Positions 26,083 to 38,366 of a stretch of DNA of 40,406 bases are shown here, one piece after another. Each line of letters starts with the position of its first letter. Positions within the stretch are counted from its first letter, which is position 1. This DNA comes from Ichthyophthirius multifiliis (lineage: Eukaryota; Ciliophora; Oligohymenophorea; Hymenostomatida): the NCBI RefSeq assembly GCF_000220395.1, contig NW_004086047.1, forward strand, positions 1 to 40,406. Direction: 5' to 3'. The position numbers and the translations under genes were made by a program. The notes below the pieces were generated by a model. That model was not told where the DNA came from. It worked only from the letters and a program-made list of their open reading frames with translations, and searched no databases.

Positions 26083-26424
26083 TCATTTTTTAATTTAATT
26101 AATAAATTCATTCAAATATTTATCTAAATTTTATTTGGCATTTTCTTTACAAGGTTCATATTATTTTTATTATTCAGCATTTTTAAAGCAATTAAAAGTT
26201 TCGTTTTAAAGAAAAGCCATTCTAAATTCGAATTTTTTTTCTTCGTTTTATACTTTTTCAGTAGCTTAATTCATACAATTTACAAATCTATCTACATCAT
26301 CTCTACTTTAATTCATACATTCTTATTCAATAGTTGATAAGTTTTGGAAAACTATTTATTCGGTGGTTTACATTTTTTAATGTAGTTCTTGTGAAAATTT
26401 AAGTAATTCTTATTCAAATGACAT
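26083..26424 (-). CDS. small helical protein with four C-x3-S/A motifs
   Basis: 113 residues, no intron, TGA at 26083-26085. Four cysteines sit in four evenly built motifs: CMNQS, CMNQA, CFKNA and CKENA. The order and the 24-residue gap between the second and third resemble FAM136A/DUF842 proteins, which have four C-x3-C motifs; here the second cysteine of every pair is Ser or Ala. The segment VQNEEKKFEFRMAF recalls the family's VxxELxxFQxRL helix, although its spacing to the third motif is off by about seven residues. FAM136A is a small mitochondrial intermembrane-space protein. The gene is well supported as coding; the family assignment is tentative. Confidence 0.7.
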
Positions 26425-27930
26425 TTATTTTTTTATTTTTACTTTAAATATTTTGTATCTTTTGGTATTATATAAATTTATATTTAAAAATATTAATTTT
26501 AATTATTTTATATATATATAAAAAAACTCATAATTTTAATAAAAATAAATAAATATTATATATATAAAAACAATATATTATAAAAGGTATATTTTTATAT
26601 TCATTTTTATTTATGTAAAATACATATTATCTATTTATATATGATTATTTTTTTAAAACATTTTAAGAATATCTTTTTTTGTAGTTTTATAACCATTTTT
26701 TAATAGTCAATTCAATATTTATCAAATATATACTTTATAAACAATCTGAATTGAATAATTTATTATTAATAAATTATTTTTAATACTTAATATTCCATTT
26801 TTTAGTATAATATATATAGAAACGATACTTTTATAAAATTAATTATAGTGTATATTTTATATTAAAATCATTATCATCTATTAATATTAATATTTTAATT
26901 TAAAGTAAATATTATTATACTTATTTTGGACATACATTTAAATTAATACTATATTTAATATTGAAATTCACATAATTAAATTATTAAACTAAATATTTAT
27001 TTATAGAAGTAATTATTTTAATTTATTAATTTTAATATTTATCGCTATTTATAACAATTTTTTTAGAAGCTTTTTTATTTTATTATAAAAAAATACAGGT
27101 TTTTATATGTTTTCTTTTATTTAAAATAAAGGTTTACGAAAAATAAATTAAACTTCATTTATTTACTTTTATATTTAATGAAAAAAAAATTTCTTTTGCA
27201 AAAAATTTTAAATAAAGCTAAACAAATATTTTAATTAAGAAAAACAATATCTATAAATTTGCTTGTAATTAAAATTTAGCTTATTAGTTCATTTTAAAGC
27301 TTATTATAAAGAAAAAGTTTCTTAGTTCAATAATATTCAAATTAAGGGCGCCAAAAAATATAATATTATTAATTAGTACAAATGTATATTGATATCTATA
27401 CTTATATTATTATTATATAAATTCATATAGAGATAATCAAAAATAGTTTAGATTCCAAAAAATATCTAAATATTAGATTAGTTTAGAAAACAATTTTAAT
27501 TATTTTAATTTTTGAATTTTTGTTATATTTTTGTTTAAATAAATATTTAATTTAAAAATACATTTTAGATTAAAAAATAATATTTAATTTTAATAATCTA
27601 TTTATAGTTTAATTTTAAAAATATATCCATAGTTAATATTTAATATTGTAAAAAAAAAAAAATTAAAAGAAAGCTAAAATCTTATTTATAAAAATATTTA
27701 ATAGAAGTTAATTAATTCAATTTAATATATAAAAAAATTAGAAATATATTTATTTAATTTAACAATAGAAAGAGTTTATAATTTATAATAATATATTTAT
27801 TATTATAAAAAAAATTAAAATATTAGTAAAATAATTATAAATGTACAAATAAAATTTAAATAACTAAATATAATATAAAAAAATAGTATATTTTTTCTTT
27901 TAATTTTAGGTTTAAAAGTAATATTTATTA
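26425..27930. other. gene-poor A/T stretch
   Basis: Long homopolymer and AT tracts. From about 27177 onward the plus strand is open (no TGA) for some 400 codons into the LINE fossil region, but codon use before 27930 is pure A/T filler. The only striking spot is GGGCGCC near 27346. Confidence 0.5.
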
Positions 27931-27938
27931 GTATTGTT

Positions 27939-28158
27939 ATGTTAAGTTAAGAATAATAGTCATATTTAATTTAATCATAATAAATATTTTTCAACGGAAA
28001 TAATATATATTAATAATAATTTTGAGCAAAAAAAATTTTTATATGTAGAATTTATAGCTACTGCTGTTAAATCTCTTTTAAATGAAGATGTATGGATAAA
28101 AGCTCTATTAAAATATAAAAAAAATATTAAAAAAGAATATAAAATCAATTAATAATAT
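27939..28158 (+). pseudogene. coding-like fragment upstream of the LINE remnant
   Basis: A pocket with balanced codons reads EFIATAVKSLLNEDVWIKAL and continues LKYKKNIKKEYKIN (28048-28155). Upstream in another frame is an ATG at 27939 followed by LSQEQQSYLIQSQQIFF. It may be a 5' part of the LINE or a separate dead gene. No family is recognised. Confidence 0.3.
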
Positions 28159-28249
28159 ATAATATATAATATATAATATATATATATATATAAAATAAAT
28201 AATAATTAAAAACATTTTAACTAAAACACATCAATACTTTAGTATATAA

Positions 28250-29300
28250 AAAAACCATAAATATAATGGATTATAAAGTAAATAAAAACCACATAAAAAG
28301 GGTTTATAAATAATACATCAACTATGATTATTAATATTATTAGACTTATTAAACAATCCAAATATATACTAAAAAAATGAAAATAAAAAATGGTTAAATT
28401 CCAATATTACTATTTTCTAATTACGAAATCTGCATTCGATTCCTCTAAAATAAAAATAATTATTTGAATAATTACTACCAAAATTAAGGTTTATAATTAA
28501 GAATGAATAAATTTATTAAAATAGCTTTATTATAATATAAAAATTAATGGAATTTAAAATAGGTTAAGGCCGCATCTAAGGATCAGCTTTGTCACTAATT
28601 ATTTTTATTTATGGACTTTAATTAATTTTAACTGAAATTAATTTAAACCATATAACATGTTAAATATATATATATAATGGCTTTTACTGAAGATATAATT
28701 ATTAAACTCATGAATTAATATATAAAAATAACGACCTAAAAAAATAGATAAGACTTTTAAATTAATAAGCTCAAAATATGGACTGAAAGGTTAACCAAAT
28801 ATAAATGCAAAATAATGATTATACATTAAAGCAAAAATACAAAATTAATATAATTTATTAAAGGTATTTTAAGAATAGGTAACTTATTATATTGTCAATG
28901 AATTTTGATATTTAGGAATAATAATAAAAGATAATCGTTAGAAAAGAACACACAAAAAATGCCAAAAATACTGTAAATTAATATAAAGAATTTAAAATTA
29001 TAGTCAATATACATTTAATGTGGTAGATATTTATAAAATCACAATATACATATGGTTTAGTAGAAAATGTCTTTTTTTGATAAAAAAAGCTAAAAAACAT
29101 TAAATTTATTTAACAAATTATATAATTAACTATTAAAAAAAGACTTAAAATACCTATTGAAAAAGTAAAATAAAAATATTTTTTTTGAATTTAAGAGAAA
29201 TAGCCATAAAATGCAACAAAAACATTATAAAACACAATAAATCTTGCACAAAAAAAATGAATAAGCTAATAAATGATTTAATTGTTTAAATTCAATTAAT
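28250..29300 (+). mobile_element. decayed LINE (non-LTR retrotransposon) reverse transcriptase
   Basis: Several RT landmarks appear in the right order on the plus strand but in different frames: QKGFINNTSTM (about 28293-28330, the Q-x-GF-x-x-x-x-ST block), GQGRIQGSALSLIIFIYG (28562-28616, the QG-S-x-LS block), MAFTEDIII with a downstream KINK..K-like stretch (28677-28790) at the place of the catalytic YADD, and VNEF-YLGIIIKDNR (28891-28937), the thumb-region YLG block typical of LINEs. The catalytic aspartates are not preserved and the frame is broken, so the copy is dead. Codon use is drifting to A/T, which argues for age. No terminal repeats are expected. A (GAAG)n tail lies downstream at 29649-29670 and could mark the 3' end. 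Assignment to a clade is not possible by eye. Confidence 0.6.
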
Positions 29301-29648
29301 TAGATGTGGTAAACATATAGATAAAAAATACTCAAAATTAAAATAATAATAAACTTTAAAAGCAAAAATTAAAACAACATTCTTTTAAATTATATTTGTT
29401 TAAATTAAAAATACGAGATAACAACGAAAAATATAGTCTAATTCAAATTATACAAAAAACATTAGATAAAAATAAGTAAAAGATTTAGAATAAAAAAATG
29501 AATATTTTTTTGGTAATTATAAAGAAATGAAATAACTTAATTAATAACAATAAAAGATAAGATACAAAGAATCATAAAAGAAAAGTATAATATTATTAAT
29601 TAAAAAAACAAAAAAATTATTAATAAGAGAAATGATTAAAAAAAAAAA

Positions 29649-29670
29649 AGAAGGAAGGAAGGAAGGAAGG
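29649..29670. repeat. (GAAG)n short tandem repeat
   Basis: About five GAAG units after an A run, on the plus strand. It follows the LINE remnant in the same orientation and could be the simple-sequence tail seen at some LINE 3' ends; it could equally be an unrelated microsatellite. Confidence 0.6.
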
Positions 29671-29795
29671 TTTAATCAAATAAAATATAAATAATTTTGC
29701 CTTATTTACATATAATTTAGTATACAAATAAATATATATTTCTTATATTTTATTAGTAAATAATTAATATTTCTATATAATTAAATTTTGATTTG

Positions 29796-29890
29796 TTACG
29801 GCTCATATTAGAATACTGGAAATGAAAAAAAACCTATTTTGAGCATTTATAAATGCGCCGACATGTTAATTATCAATATATAGGTTTTAT
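29796..29890. other. higher-GC patch with nested inverted repeats, possible structured RNA
   Basis: In the middle of A/T desert sits a 95-base patch with CGGC (29799-29802) complementary to GCCG (29857-29860), a perfect palindrome GCATTTATAAATGC (29843-29856), and AACCTAT (29831-29837) complementary to ATAGGTT (29880-29886). It does not match the conserved cores of U1, U2, U4, U5, U6, SRP, RNase P or telomerase RNA as I know them. On the minus strand it also reads MSAHLQMLKIGFFSFPVFQY. Function unknown. Confidence 0.35.
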
Positions 29891-30369
29891 GTATTTTTTA
29901 AATTAAATATTACGTTTAAATAATTATTTCTTTTACCATTATTTTTATCCTACTTTTTTAATTATATAATTTCAATTATATTCTATTTATTATAAAATTT
30001 AAAAATATAAAGTTTATTTTTAAATTTTAATCCGTTTACAGTTTTAAAATTCAAAATATATTTTTTGAAATAGAGTATCAACTCTTTAAATAGTTGATTT
30101 TTTCTTAAATAATTTGAAATTATTATTTTAAATATAAAATATATTAAAAACATAAAATTATAAATAAAAATATATTATTTATAATATAATATTTATTTTT
30201 TTATATATATATTTAATTTGTTTAAAATAAAATATTTTTATATTTATGGAATATATTTAAAATTATATAGTATTAATTAAAAAAAATAAAATAATTATAA
30301 TACTTTATATTATACGTTTTTAATAAATACTTTTGATCTTTGATGTTATAAATATTTTAAGCATTTTTA

Positions 30370-30540
30370 TATATGAAATAAATATAGGTAACAAATTTGT
30401 TAGATTCTTTATTACTCTTTGCACATCTATTTTCATTTTTAGTGGAGATCTCTATAAAAAAATCGATTTTAACTTTAGGGTGGAATGGGATAAATGTTTC
30501 TTAGTATTTATTTATGTTTTTGATTAAATATATATTATTT
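30370..30540 (-). pseudogene. isolated coding-like pocket, unrecognised
   Basis: The minus strand reads QETFIPFHPKVKIDFFIEIS followed by TKNENRCAKSNKESNKF with mixed codons, unlike the flanking filler. The opposite-strand frame beginning at 30333 is hydrophobic and looks like its shadow. No start, splice structure or family could be assigned. It could be a remnant of a gene or element. Confidence 0.25.
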
Positions 30541-31314
30541 TTTAAAAAGATTAAATATTTGTAATATTATTTATTTATATTTTAATACAAAATTTTTAAT
30601 ATTTTATAACTTATTTATATATTTTTTTTTCTAATATATAATCAAAAAAAAAGGTTATTTATTATCCAGTTGTTTTCATGAATATACAAAAAAATATATC
30701 ATTTAAAGTAAAAAATATTTTATTTTAATTTAATTTAAATATATATATATGTATTTAAAATTAATATAATTTTTATTTTTAACATTTCATTTTCTTGTAT
30801 TATAATTAATATTAATTTTGATAGAAAAGATATTAAACTATAATTATATTTTTAATTTTAATAAAATTTAAAAATAATAAATTAATTAAAATTAAAAGTA
30901 AATAAATATTCAATATAGAGGAAAATAAAATAATAGCAATATTTATTATAATTATATAATTTTAAATTATAAAAAGATATTATTTAAACATATTCTAAAA
31001 ATATTTAAATTCATTAATATTTATAAAAGACTTTCTAAAATTTATTGAAAAAAATTTAATTTATATAATTTTATATTATTTATGTATTTTTACATATTAC
31101 TAAAGAAATTTAAATAAATTAAATAACTAATTAATATAAGTCAAATAATATAAATTTTACGTCATATATAAATAGCAAATAATAAAAAAAATTATTTGAT
31201 AAATAAATATTTTAAGAATCAATATATTATTTTAAAAACTATAAATAAATAAAAAATTTAAAATTAAAATACAATAAAACTATTTTTGTCTTTATTAATG
31301 TTTGATTTCGGACG

Positions 31315-31327
31315 TTTATATATATAT

Positions 31328-31377
<50 letters not shown>

Positions 31378-31386
31378 ATATATACA
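31315..31386. repeat. (TA)n microsatellite
   Basis: A long alternating TA block with a few A interruptions, preceded by TTTCGGACG, a rare GC-containing word here. Confidence 0.8.
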
Positions 31387-31535
31387 TTTTATTATTTTTT
31401 CTTATTTTATTATAATTAAATATTAAAGTTTTTATTTTAATTTTTTATTTTTATTTGAAAAATCTTTAAATCACTTTTATAAATTTATTTAATTTTATCA
31501 TTTGATTTATTTTTATAGGAAAACTTATATTAAAT

Positions 31536-31537
<2 letters not shown>

Positions 31538-31570
<33 letters not shown>
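31538..31570. repeat. (TA)n microsatellite
   Basis: Second uninterrupted alternating TA run in the gp210 upstream region. Confidence 0.8.
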
Positions 31571-31572
<2 letters not shown>

Positions 31573-32244
31573 AATATAAATTATATATATAATTGATTTA
31601 AAAATATATATCTATAATTAAAAAACAATTATATAATCTTTTTTTTGCTTTAAAATTATATTTTTATTAAAAATTATATTAAAAAAATGCTAAAAAAGGA
31701 ATGTAAATATATTTAAATTTAATTGATTTTTTTTAATATATATATTAAGTAATAATAGGGATAAATTTTCTAAAATAAAAATTTGTATGTTTTTTACTAA
31801 ATTTTAATTTATTTTATATAACTAGAAATAAAAAAATATATAAATTCATTTTTTCTTTCTTCTATATATATTTATTATTTGCATTGAATTGATTTTTATT
31901 AAATAATAAAAAACTATTTTTTGTTTTATTAATTAATTAGATATAATTTTTAAATTTATATAGTAATTAAAAAATGTGTTTTACATTATTTAAAAAAATA
32001 TAATTAAAATACCTCCAAAAATTATTATAATTTTTTTTAAAAAAAAATGAAATAAAAAAGTAAAAAAAACATATAAATAAATATAAAATTATTTTAATTT
32101 TTAACTTTTTTTTGACTATAAATTTAAGATATTTTTTTTTTTTTTTTTTTTTCGCTAAATAAAAATATTTAATTTTTTTGTTTTTTATATACATATATAT
32201 TATAAAATCCTTTTAAAATAATATATAAATAAAATATAAAAAAA

Positions 32245-35200
32245 ATGATATATATAATAAAACTATTTTTCATTATTAAAATATTAATTTTGTCTGTAAT
32301 TTCTTAAAGCAATAGAATACATGACAATCATAAAAAAGTAAATAAACTCAATGTTTTATTGCCTTAAATCTTCCAAGATCTCGAATAAAGAGCTCCTCAA
32401 TATAATTTAGAGGCAATTAACGGTTGCTACAAATGGAAGTCTTCTAATCCAAAAGCACTAGTAGTATATGGAATAAATGACCAAGAAAATCCTAATTGTT
32501 AATCAAAAGCTGTTGTTAAGCTTAATACTGTAGAGCCTTTTGACAATATAATATGGATAGAAGTTACTGATAAGAGTAAATATTATTATTATTTTTATGT
32601 TTATTTTATATATATATATATATATATATAAAAAAAAAGATACAGAAGATGTTATTAAAGTAGAATCGAAAATAGCGAAAGTTCACAAAATAGAAATTTT
32701 GACAAAATTAAGAACCGTAAATGTTTAAGATTTGTCTGTTTTGGAAATTATTGGATATGATATTGAAGGAAACTCATTTTCTTCACTCGAAGGATTGCAT
32801 TTTGAATGGAATATTATTTAAGATGAGAAAATATTCGAATTTATAACTTTTAAAGTATATTTTTTTTTATGAAAAAATAAAAATTAATTTAATTTTTTTT
32901 TTTTTAAAAAAAAAAAAAGGAATCGAAAATTTAAACTACTTAATTAAGAAAAAATATTGAAGAATCGCATTTTTAATCAGATTTAATTGTTATTAAGGCT
33001 ATTTAGACTGGATAAGCATAAATTAATGTGAAATTAAAAGAAAAAGAATACATTTTAATGTCTTAAAATATAAGCCTTTAGGCAATCGATAAATTCGATA
33101 TTTTCCCAAGCAATAATTTGTATTTATTACCTTATACTCATTTACAATATTAATTAATTTATTCGAAAAAATCAAAAGGTAATTTCCTTTTTTTTTAAAC
33201 AAAAAAAATTAAATAAAAATAAAAGTTGATAATATTATTGATCTTTCTTAAGAAAAATATGAATGGAAAATAGATGATTTATAAGTAGGAAAAGTTAGTT
33301 AAAAAGGAGAATTATATACACTTACTAAATTATATTAGGCTACAAAAATAACAGTGAAACCTAAAAAAGAGGTAAATTATTAAGTCACATCTACAGTAAC
33401 TGTCGTGGAACCTTTTTTATTAGAAATATTAATAAAGGAGTTTACAGATAATGATGTTTGGGAAAGAAATGATAAAGAATTCGTCCCTGAAAAATTTAGG
33501 AATAAAATTAATTTAGTAAAAGACAGAGAATATTATATGAAAATTGTTATTTATGATAATAATAGAAATCCAATAAAATTAACAAAAAATGTCGAAATTG
33601 ATACAAAATTAGATCAATTAAAATTCAAAATTTTAGAAAAGAGAAATTTTAATGAATTTAAAATAAAACCAGTTCAATTAGTTCCATTAACAGAAATAAG
33701 CTCAAATTTAATAAAAGTAACAAACCCTTTAGATAAATCAAATGCATATTATCCAAAAGCAGGAAGGGAAATTAAAAATTAAATTGATGTCTAAATTGTA
33801 ATGCCTGTGAAATTATTGAAACCTTCTGAGACTATTTATTTACCTAATTTAAAGAAATAAGTATTTAAACTTCATGTAATTGGAGGTAGTGGGGAATATA
33901 AATGGGATAGTACAGATAATAATGTATTTGAGAGTTCTCAGAATCGTATTCATGTGAAAAAAGCGGGTTTTGGTTAGCTTTTTGTAAGTGATAAATATAA
34001 CGAGAACAATAAAGATGTAGTAAATGTATAAATTGTGGATATTTGGAAAGTACAGCCTTTGGAATAAATGATGGAAGTGATTTAAGATGGAGAAATAAAC
34101 ACTTTCGGATCTGCCTTTTTCAATTCAATAAATAATAATAAGTAGATATTTTCTAATTGTTCTGCAGTTTTTATGAATATTCAAAAAATAACTTTTTTAA
34201 CAGTTTTCCGAATTTAGAACTTTCATATGAACTAATGTTAGATGAAATTCAGTCTCTCAAAAACTCGAATGATTATATTAGAAAAATACTACAGTAATAT
34301 GAAATTAAAGGGTTTTAAGGACTCGATGAATACATAAAATTGGGACTTATAACTTAAAATGAAATAAATTAAATCCATAAAACTTACAATAATTACGGGA
34401 TTTGCTCTTAGTTTAAAATCAAGGCTGAATAAACAGGAGAACATACAGGAAAATTGCAAATTTGGGAAGGAGAATATTAATAAATGGAAGAATAAAATGT
34501 TAGTGTGAAGGTTTTTAAGCCATTTGAGAGTGTAATAGAATAGAATTACTACTCTTTTTTCAAAAAAGATGAAGTAGTTATTTCTATGAACTCAAAATAT
34601 AATTGGACTTTTAATTATGGACCATCTTAATGGGAGAATTAAAGGAAAATCAACATCAGAACTTAAATTGAAAACATTTAAGGAAACTCTGATTGTGATT
34701 AATTAAAACATAATATTCCTAGTTTTACCACTTAGGGGAATGTGACTAGATTTTATACACTCTAGTGCGGTTTTTGTAGAAAAAGTTAAGAAAATATGTT
34801 CATTTCGAGAATTTTTGTGTAGAATTAGGCAGATGAAAAACTACCTAGACCACTTGAAATGGAAAATAATTTAAGAATATGGTGTAATGTGCCACATTCA
34901 TTGTATATTTATCCATTATAAGACCTTATAGAAGGCAAATTTAATGAGTGGGAAAATGCGAAAACATCAAAGTTTTAGAATTATTATTTGAGGTAAAATA
35001 TGAAGCATTTCTTCCATATTAATGTCTTTGATTCCAGAAATTTACCTTTTTATGTATTCTCAAGTTTGAAAATCGAATGGAGTTTAAGTACGATGGCTTG
35101 TGGGGATATTACGGAACTCTCTTTATCAGAAAACAAGGAAAAATGTGAGAATTTCTCTTAAGAAATTACTAAAAGCGATGAAAGTCGCAGATTGGACCTC

Positions 35201-38200
35201 AGGGAATGTACTGGAAGGATAAACAGTATTTAAATGAAGGCTATTAATACATAATTGGAAGGTAGTTTAGATTAACATGCTCCTTTTAATGTAAATGATG
35301 AGATTATTTTAAATATAGCAAAAAATGTGGAGTGCATTCCTTAATAATTAAACCTTTATAACAATATTTACAATAAATATAATGTAAATTTAGTTCATGG
35401 TTCAGGAGTATTTTCAGTCTCTAATAATAGTACAGAAGTTGTGGTTTTCGAATAAAAATAAAGGAATTTATAAATTCAACCTTTGAGAAATGGAGCAAGC
35501 AGTTTTGTTGTAAAAGATTAATAATAAATAGGAAGTGAAGAAATAGAGTGTAATATACAAGTGAGAGAACCTTAATAAGTTATTTTGAGGTTATTGTAAG
35601 ATATTATACCCATAGGAGGAAGTACGGAGGCTTTTGTAGAAGTTTTAAATGATTAAGGGAAGAAATATTCCGAAAATTAAATACAAATAATGGATATTTA
35701 TCTCGAAAGTGATACTTCTGATGAAGAATAAACACTTCAAATTCGTAAAGGGAAAACTGAAAATGGAGAAGTTTAAATATTTAGTATTATGGGGAAGAAA
35801 AAAGGAAATTATAGACTCGTGGCTAGTTTAAAACATAATAATCCAAATAATTTTATGTATCCATAGGAAAATAAATTATTTAGTTTGAAAAGTAATTCAG
35901 TAGATCTGGAAGTTTTCCCTAGTTTAGAAGCTTATCCTCCTAAATTAGTATTACATTAGCTTTGTTAGACTTCTTTATAATTAATTGGAGGACCCTCAGA
36001 TTCTACTAGAGTGAAATTCTTTACAAGATTTTTAAATGAAAATCAAAAAGTTATCAGTTTATAATAAATAGATTCAAAATTATATGATGTTTAGGCACTT
36101 GCAGGTGCTAAAGGTAAAGTAGATTTGGAATTTTCGATTTAAATTTAGAATGAATAAATGCTTTTGAGCTCAACTATAGTTCCTGTTTAAGTAGAAGATA
36201 TTGATGATGCTAAAATTTATGGGATGAATGATAGAAGTTTACATTTAGGAACTACTGTTAGACTTATTGCTTAGAGTATTTTTTATTTATTTTCTATATT
36301 TATATTTTTTATTTTATTTTTAGTTTTCATTAAAGGATAATAAATGAGTATTGGTTTGTGTGCTTTAAATATTTAATGGTAATCAAAAGTAGATGGAGTC
36401 TTGAAAATAAGCTAGCCTAGTTAAAACACTGTCATTGGAAATTCACCAAGCTTTTATGCTGTAAATGCTACTGCGATTGATGTAGGAGTTTCCGAAATAG
36501 AACTAATTATTAACTTTACATAAGGAAATAATCATAAAAACTACGTCAAAACAGTTGCTAAAGTTGATGTTATTTCACCTGCTTTGGTGCCTTTGCCTAC
36601 TTATGTACTATTGGCAGATAGAAAGCCTTCTTTTCTTTTAATACCACCTAAAAGTGGATATTTTTTGCCCTTGTAAAATATCCAGAGATATACATTTGAG
36701 TCTTCGAGTAATGAATAAATAAAAGTGGATGGAAATGGATATATTTTAACTGGCGATAAAAAGGGAATTTCTGGTCATGTGAAAGTTTAGAATAAGTAAA
36801 TTCAATAAGACGTAATGAGTATTCATGTACATGTAGTGAGTATATATTCTCTCATAGTGGAAAACTCTCATTTAGTCTCATAAATGCAAATCGAAGGAGA
36901 ATCGCAACATACTATAAGAATGTAAGATTTTTTAGGTAGATCTTTCCCTACTTAACTCGAGAATATAAAATTAAATGTAAAAGTAAGTAATTCTAAAGTC
37001 TTGTCAGCTGTTATATAAGAAAATAGTCTGTTATAAATAAGAGCTGTGTCTAGAGGAGTGTCTATATGTACAGTCTTCCTTGAAAATAATCCACATATAT
37101 ATGATACTTTTCTAGTATCGGTGGATTCAATTATTACACCAGCGTCACCTGTTAATGTACATATTGGAGGATGGGTTTAGTTTGCCGTTTCTTAAAATAA
37201 TAAGGGAAGTAATTAAGTGGCAGGAAAATGGTCTTGTATTAATGAAAACGTGGCCCAAATTGATCCTTTTTCAGGAATTGCGAAAGCTATTTAACAAGGG
37301 GAGACTATTATAGAATATAATGATGGAATTTTTTACAAATCGAAGGTATATGTGAGATAAATAGGAGAAATTGTATGCAACTCAAAAAATTTAGTACTCA
37401 CAAATTGGAAAAATGACCCTAATTATAAGGAGGAATATAGAGTTATCTTCTAAGCGTATTTTAAGGACAGAAATGGGAATAAGGAAGCTTTGAATAATTA
37501 CAAAGATTTAAATGGAATTAATAATAATCTTATTTTTACATGTAATATAGAAAAAAAAACTGATAAAAAATGGTTTTTGGTAAGTACTGTAGTACACGAC
37601 GATCATATTGAGTGTTTAGTTAAATTACATGAGTATACGAGCTTGTATCCGAATTAATATATGCCAAGTTAGTTGAATTTAATTGTTAAAGTGTAAAGTA
37701 GAAGCGAAAATAGTAATTTTTAGTTTTTTTAGGAATTCAAGTTTGTTAATTTATATTGGGGTGTTATTATACCTGAAAAAAAAATTTAACTTAATAGAAA
37801 CTATTTTGATAAAAATATTATTATTTAAACTAATATTTTACCTGATGTATCGCTTTAAGGATATAGTTCTAAGAATATAATAAGATCTTAATAATTTGTA
37901 AAAAAAAAAAAAAAAAAAATATTTATTTATCCTTTTTATTTTATTTTAAAAGAAATAAAATGAAAATCTTTATGAAATTAATGTCGTTATAGATGATAAA
38001 AATGATAAATTCAATAAAACTATTGTTATTAAACATCCTAAAATCTAATAAATTGCTAAAATAGATATTTTTTATGATCCTATGGGTGAGTATTCGAGTA
38101 CATCTGATAATTCTTATGAAGATTAAAAAGAAAGCTTTTGGGATTTATACTCTTTGCCTTGGTATGATGCTTTTATAGCTTTGGTTATTATTGGATTAAC

Positions 38201-38237
38201 TACAATTATTTTTACAACTGTTTATTTATAAAAATGA
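32245..38237 (+). CDS. nuclear pore membrane glycoprotein gp210 (NUP210) homologue
   Basis: About 1904 residues, close to the human length of 1887. gp210 is a single-pass pore-membrane protein whose huge Ig-like domain lies in the lumen and forms a ring around the pore. Residues 1-20 are a signal peptide (IIKLFFIIKILILSVIS). The first domain matches gp210 well: KLNVLLPQIF, NLEAINGCYKWKSSNP, CQSKAVVKLN. FSNCSAV and a late BIG2-like domain (ASPVNVHIGGWVQFAVS) follow. The transmembrane helix AFIALVIIGLTTIIFTTVYL ends two residues before the stop, so the usual cytosolic tail of about 58 residues is missing. Introns: 32576-32639, 32855-32919, 33179-33225, 36276-36323, 37898-37952. One frame break of one base is at the T run 34168-34172 (CSAV-F to Y-E-Y-S); the codon count is exact (1905) with one base added. 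TGA stop at 38235-38237. Confidence 0.88.
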
Positions 38238-38366
38238 AGATTTTTTTTATTTGTATTATTTTTTTTTGGATATAATTAAATGTTTTTTTTTTTTTTTTTT
38301 TTTTTATAAATAATAAAACAATTTTTTAATATTTAAAAAAAAAAAAAAATTAAAAAAAAAAAAAAT

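Larger units (their letters stand above)
29301..32244. other. 2.9-kb gene-poor stretch upstream of gp210
   Basis: Mostly A/T runs and (TA)n. Apart from the structured patch at 29796-29890 and the pocket at 30370-30540, nothing coding-like is visible. The minus-strand frame at 31967-32194 is Lys/Phe filler. Confidence 0.5.

Noticed and set aside
28430-28460. TTCGATTCC, a tRNA T-loop look-alike
   Set aside because: No acceptor stem, anticodon arm or D-loop can be fitted around it; it lies in the LINE remnant.
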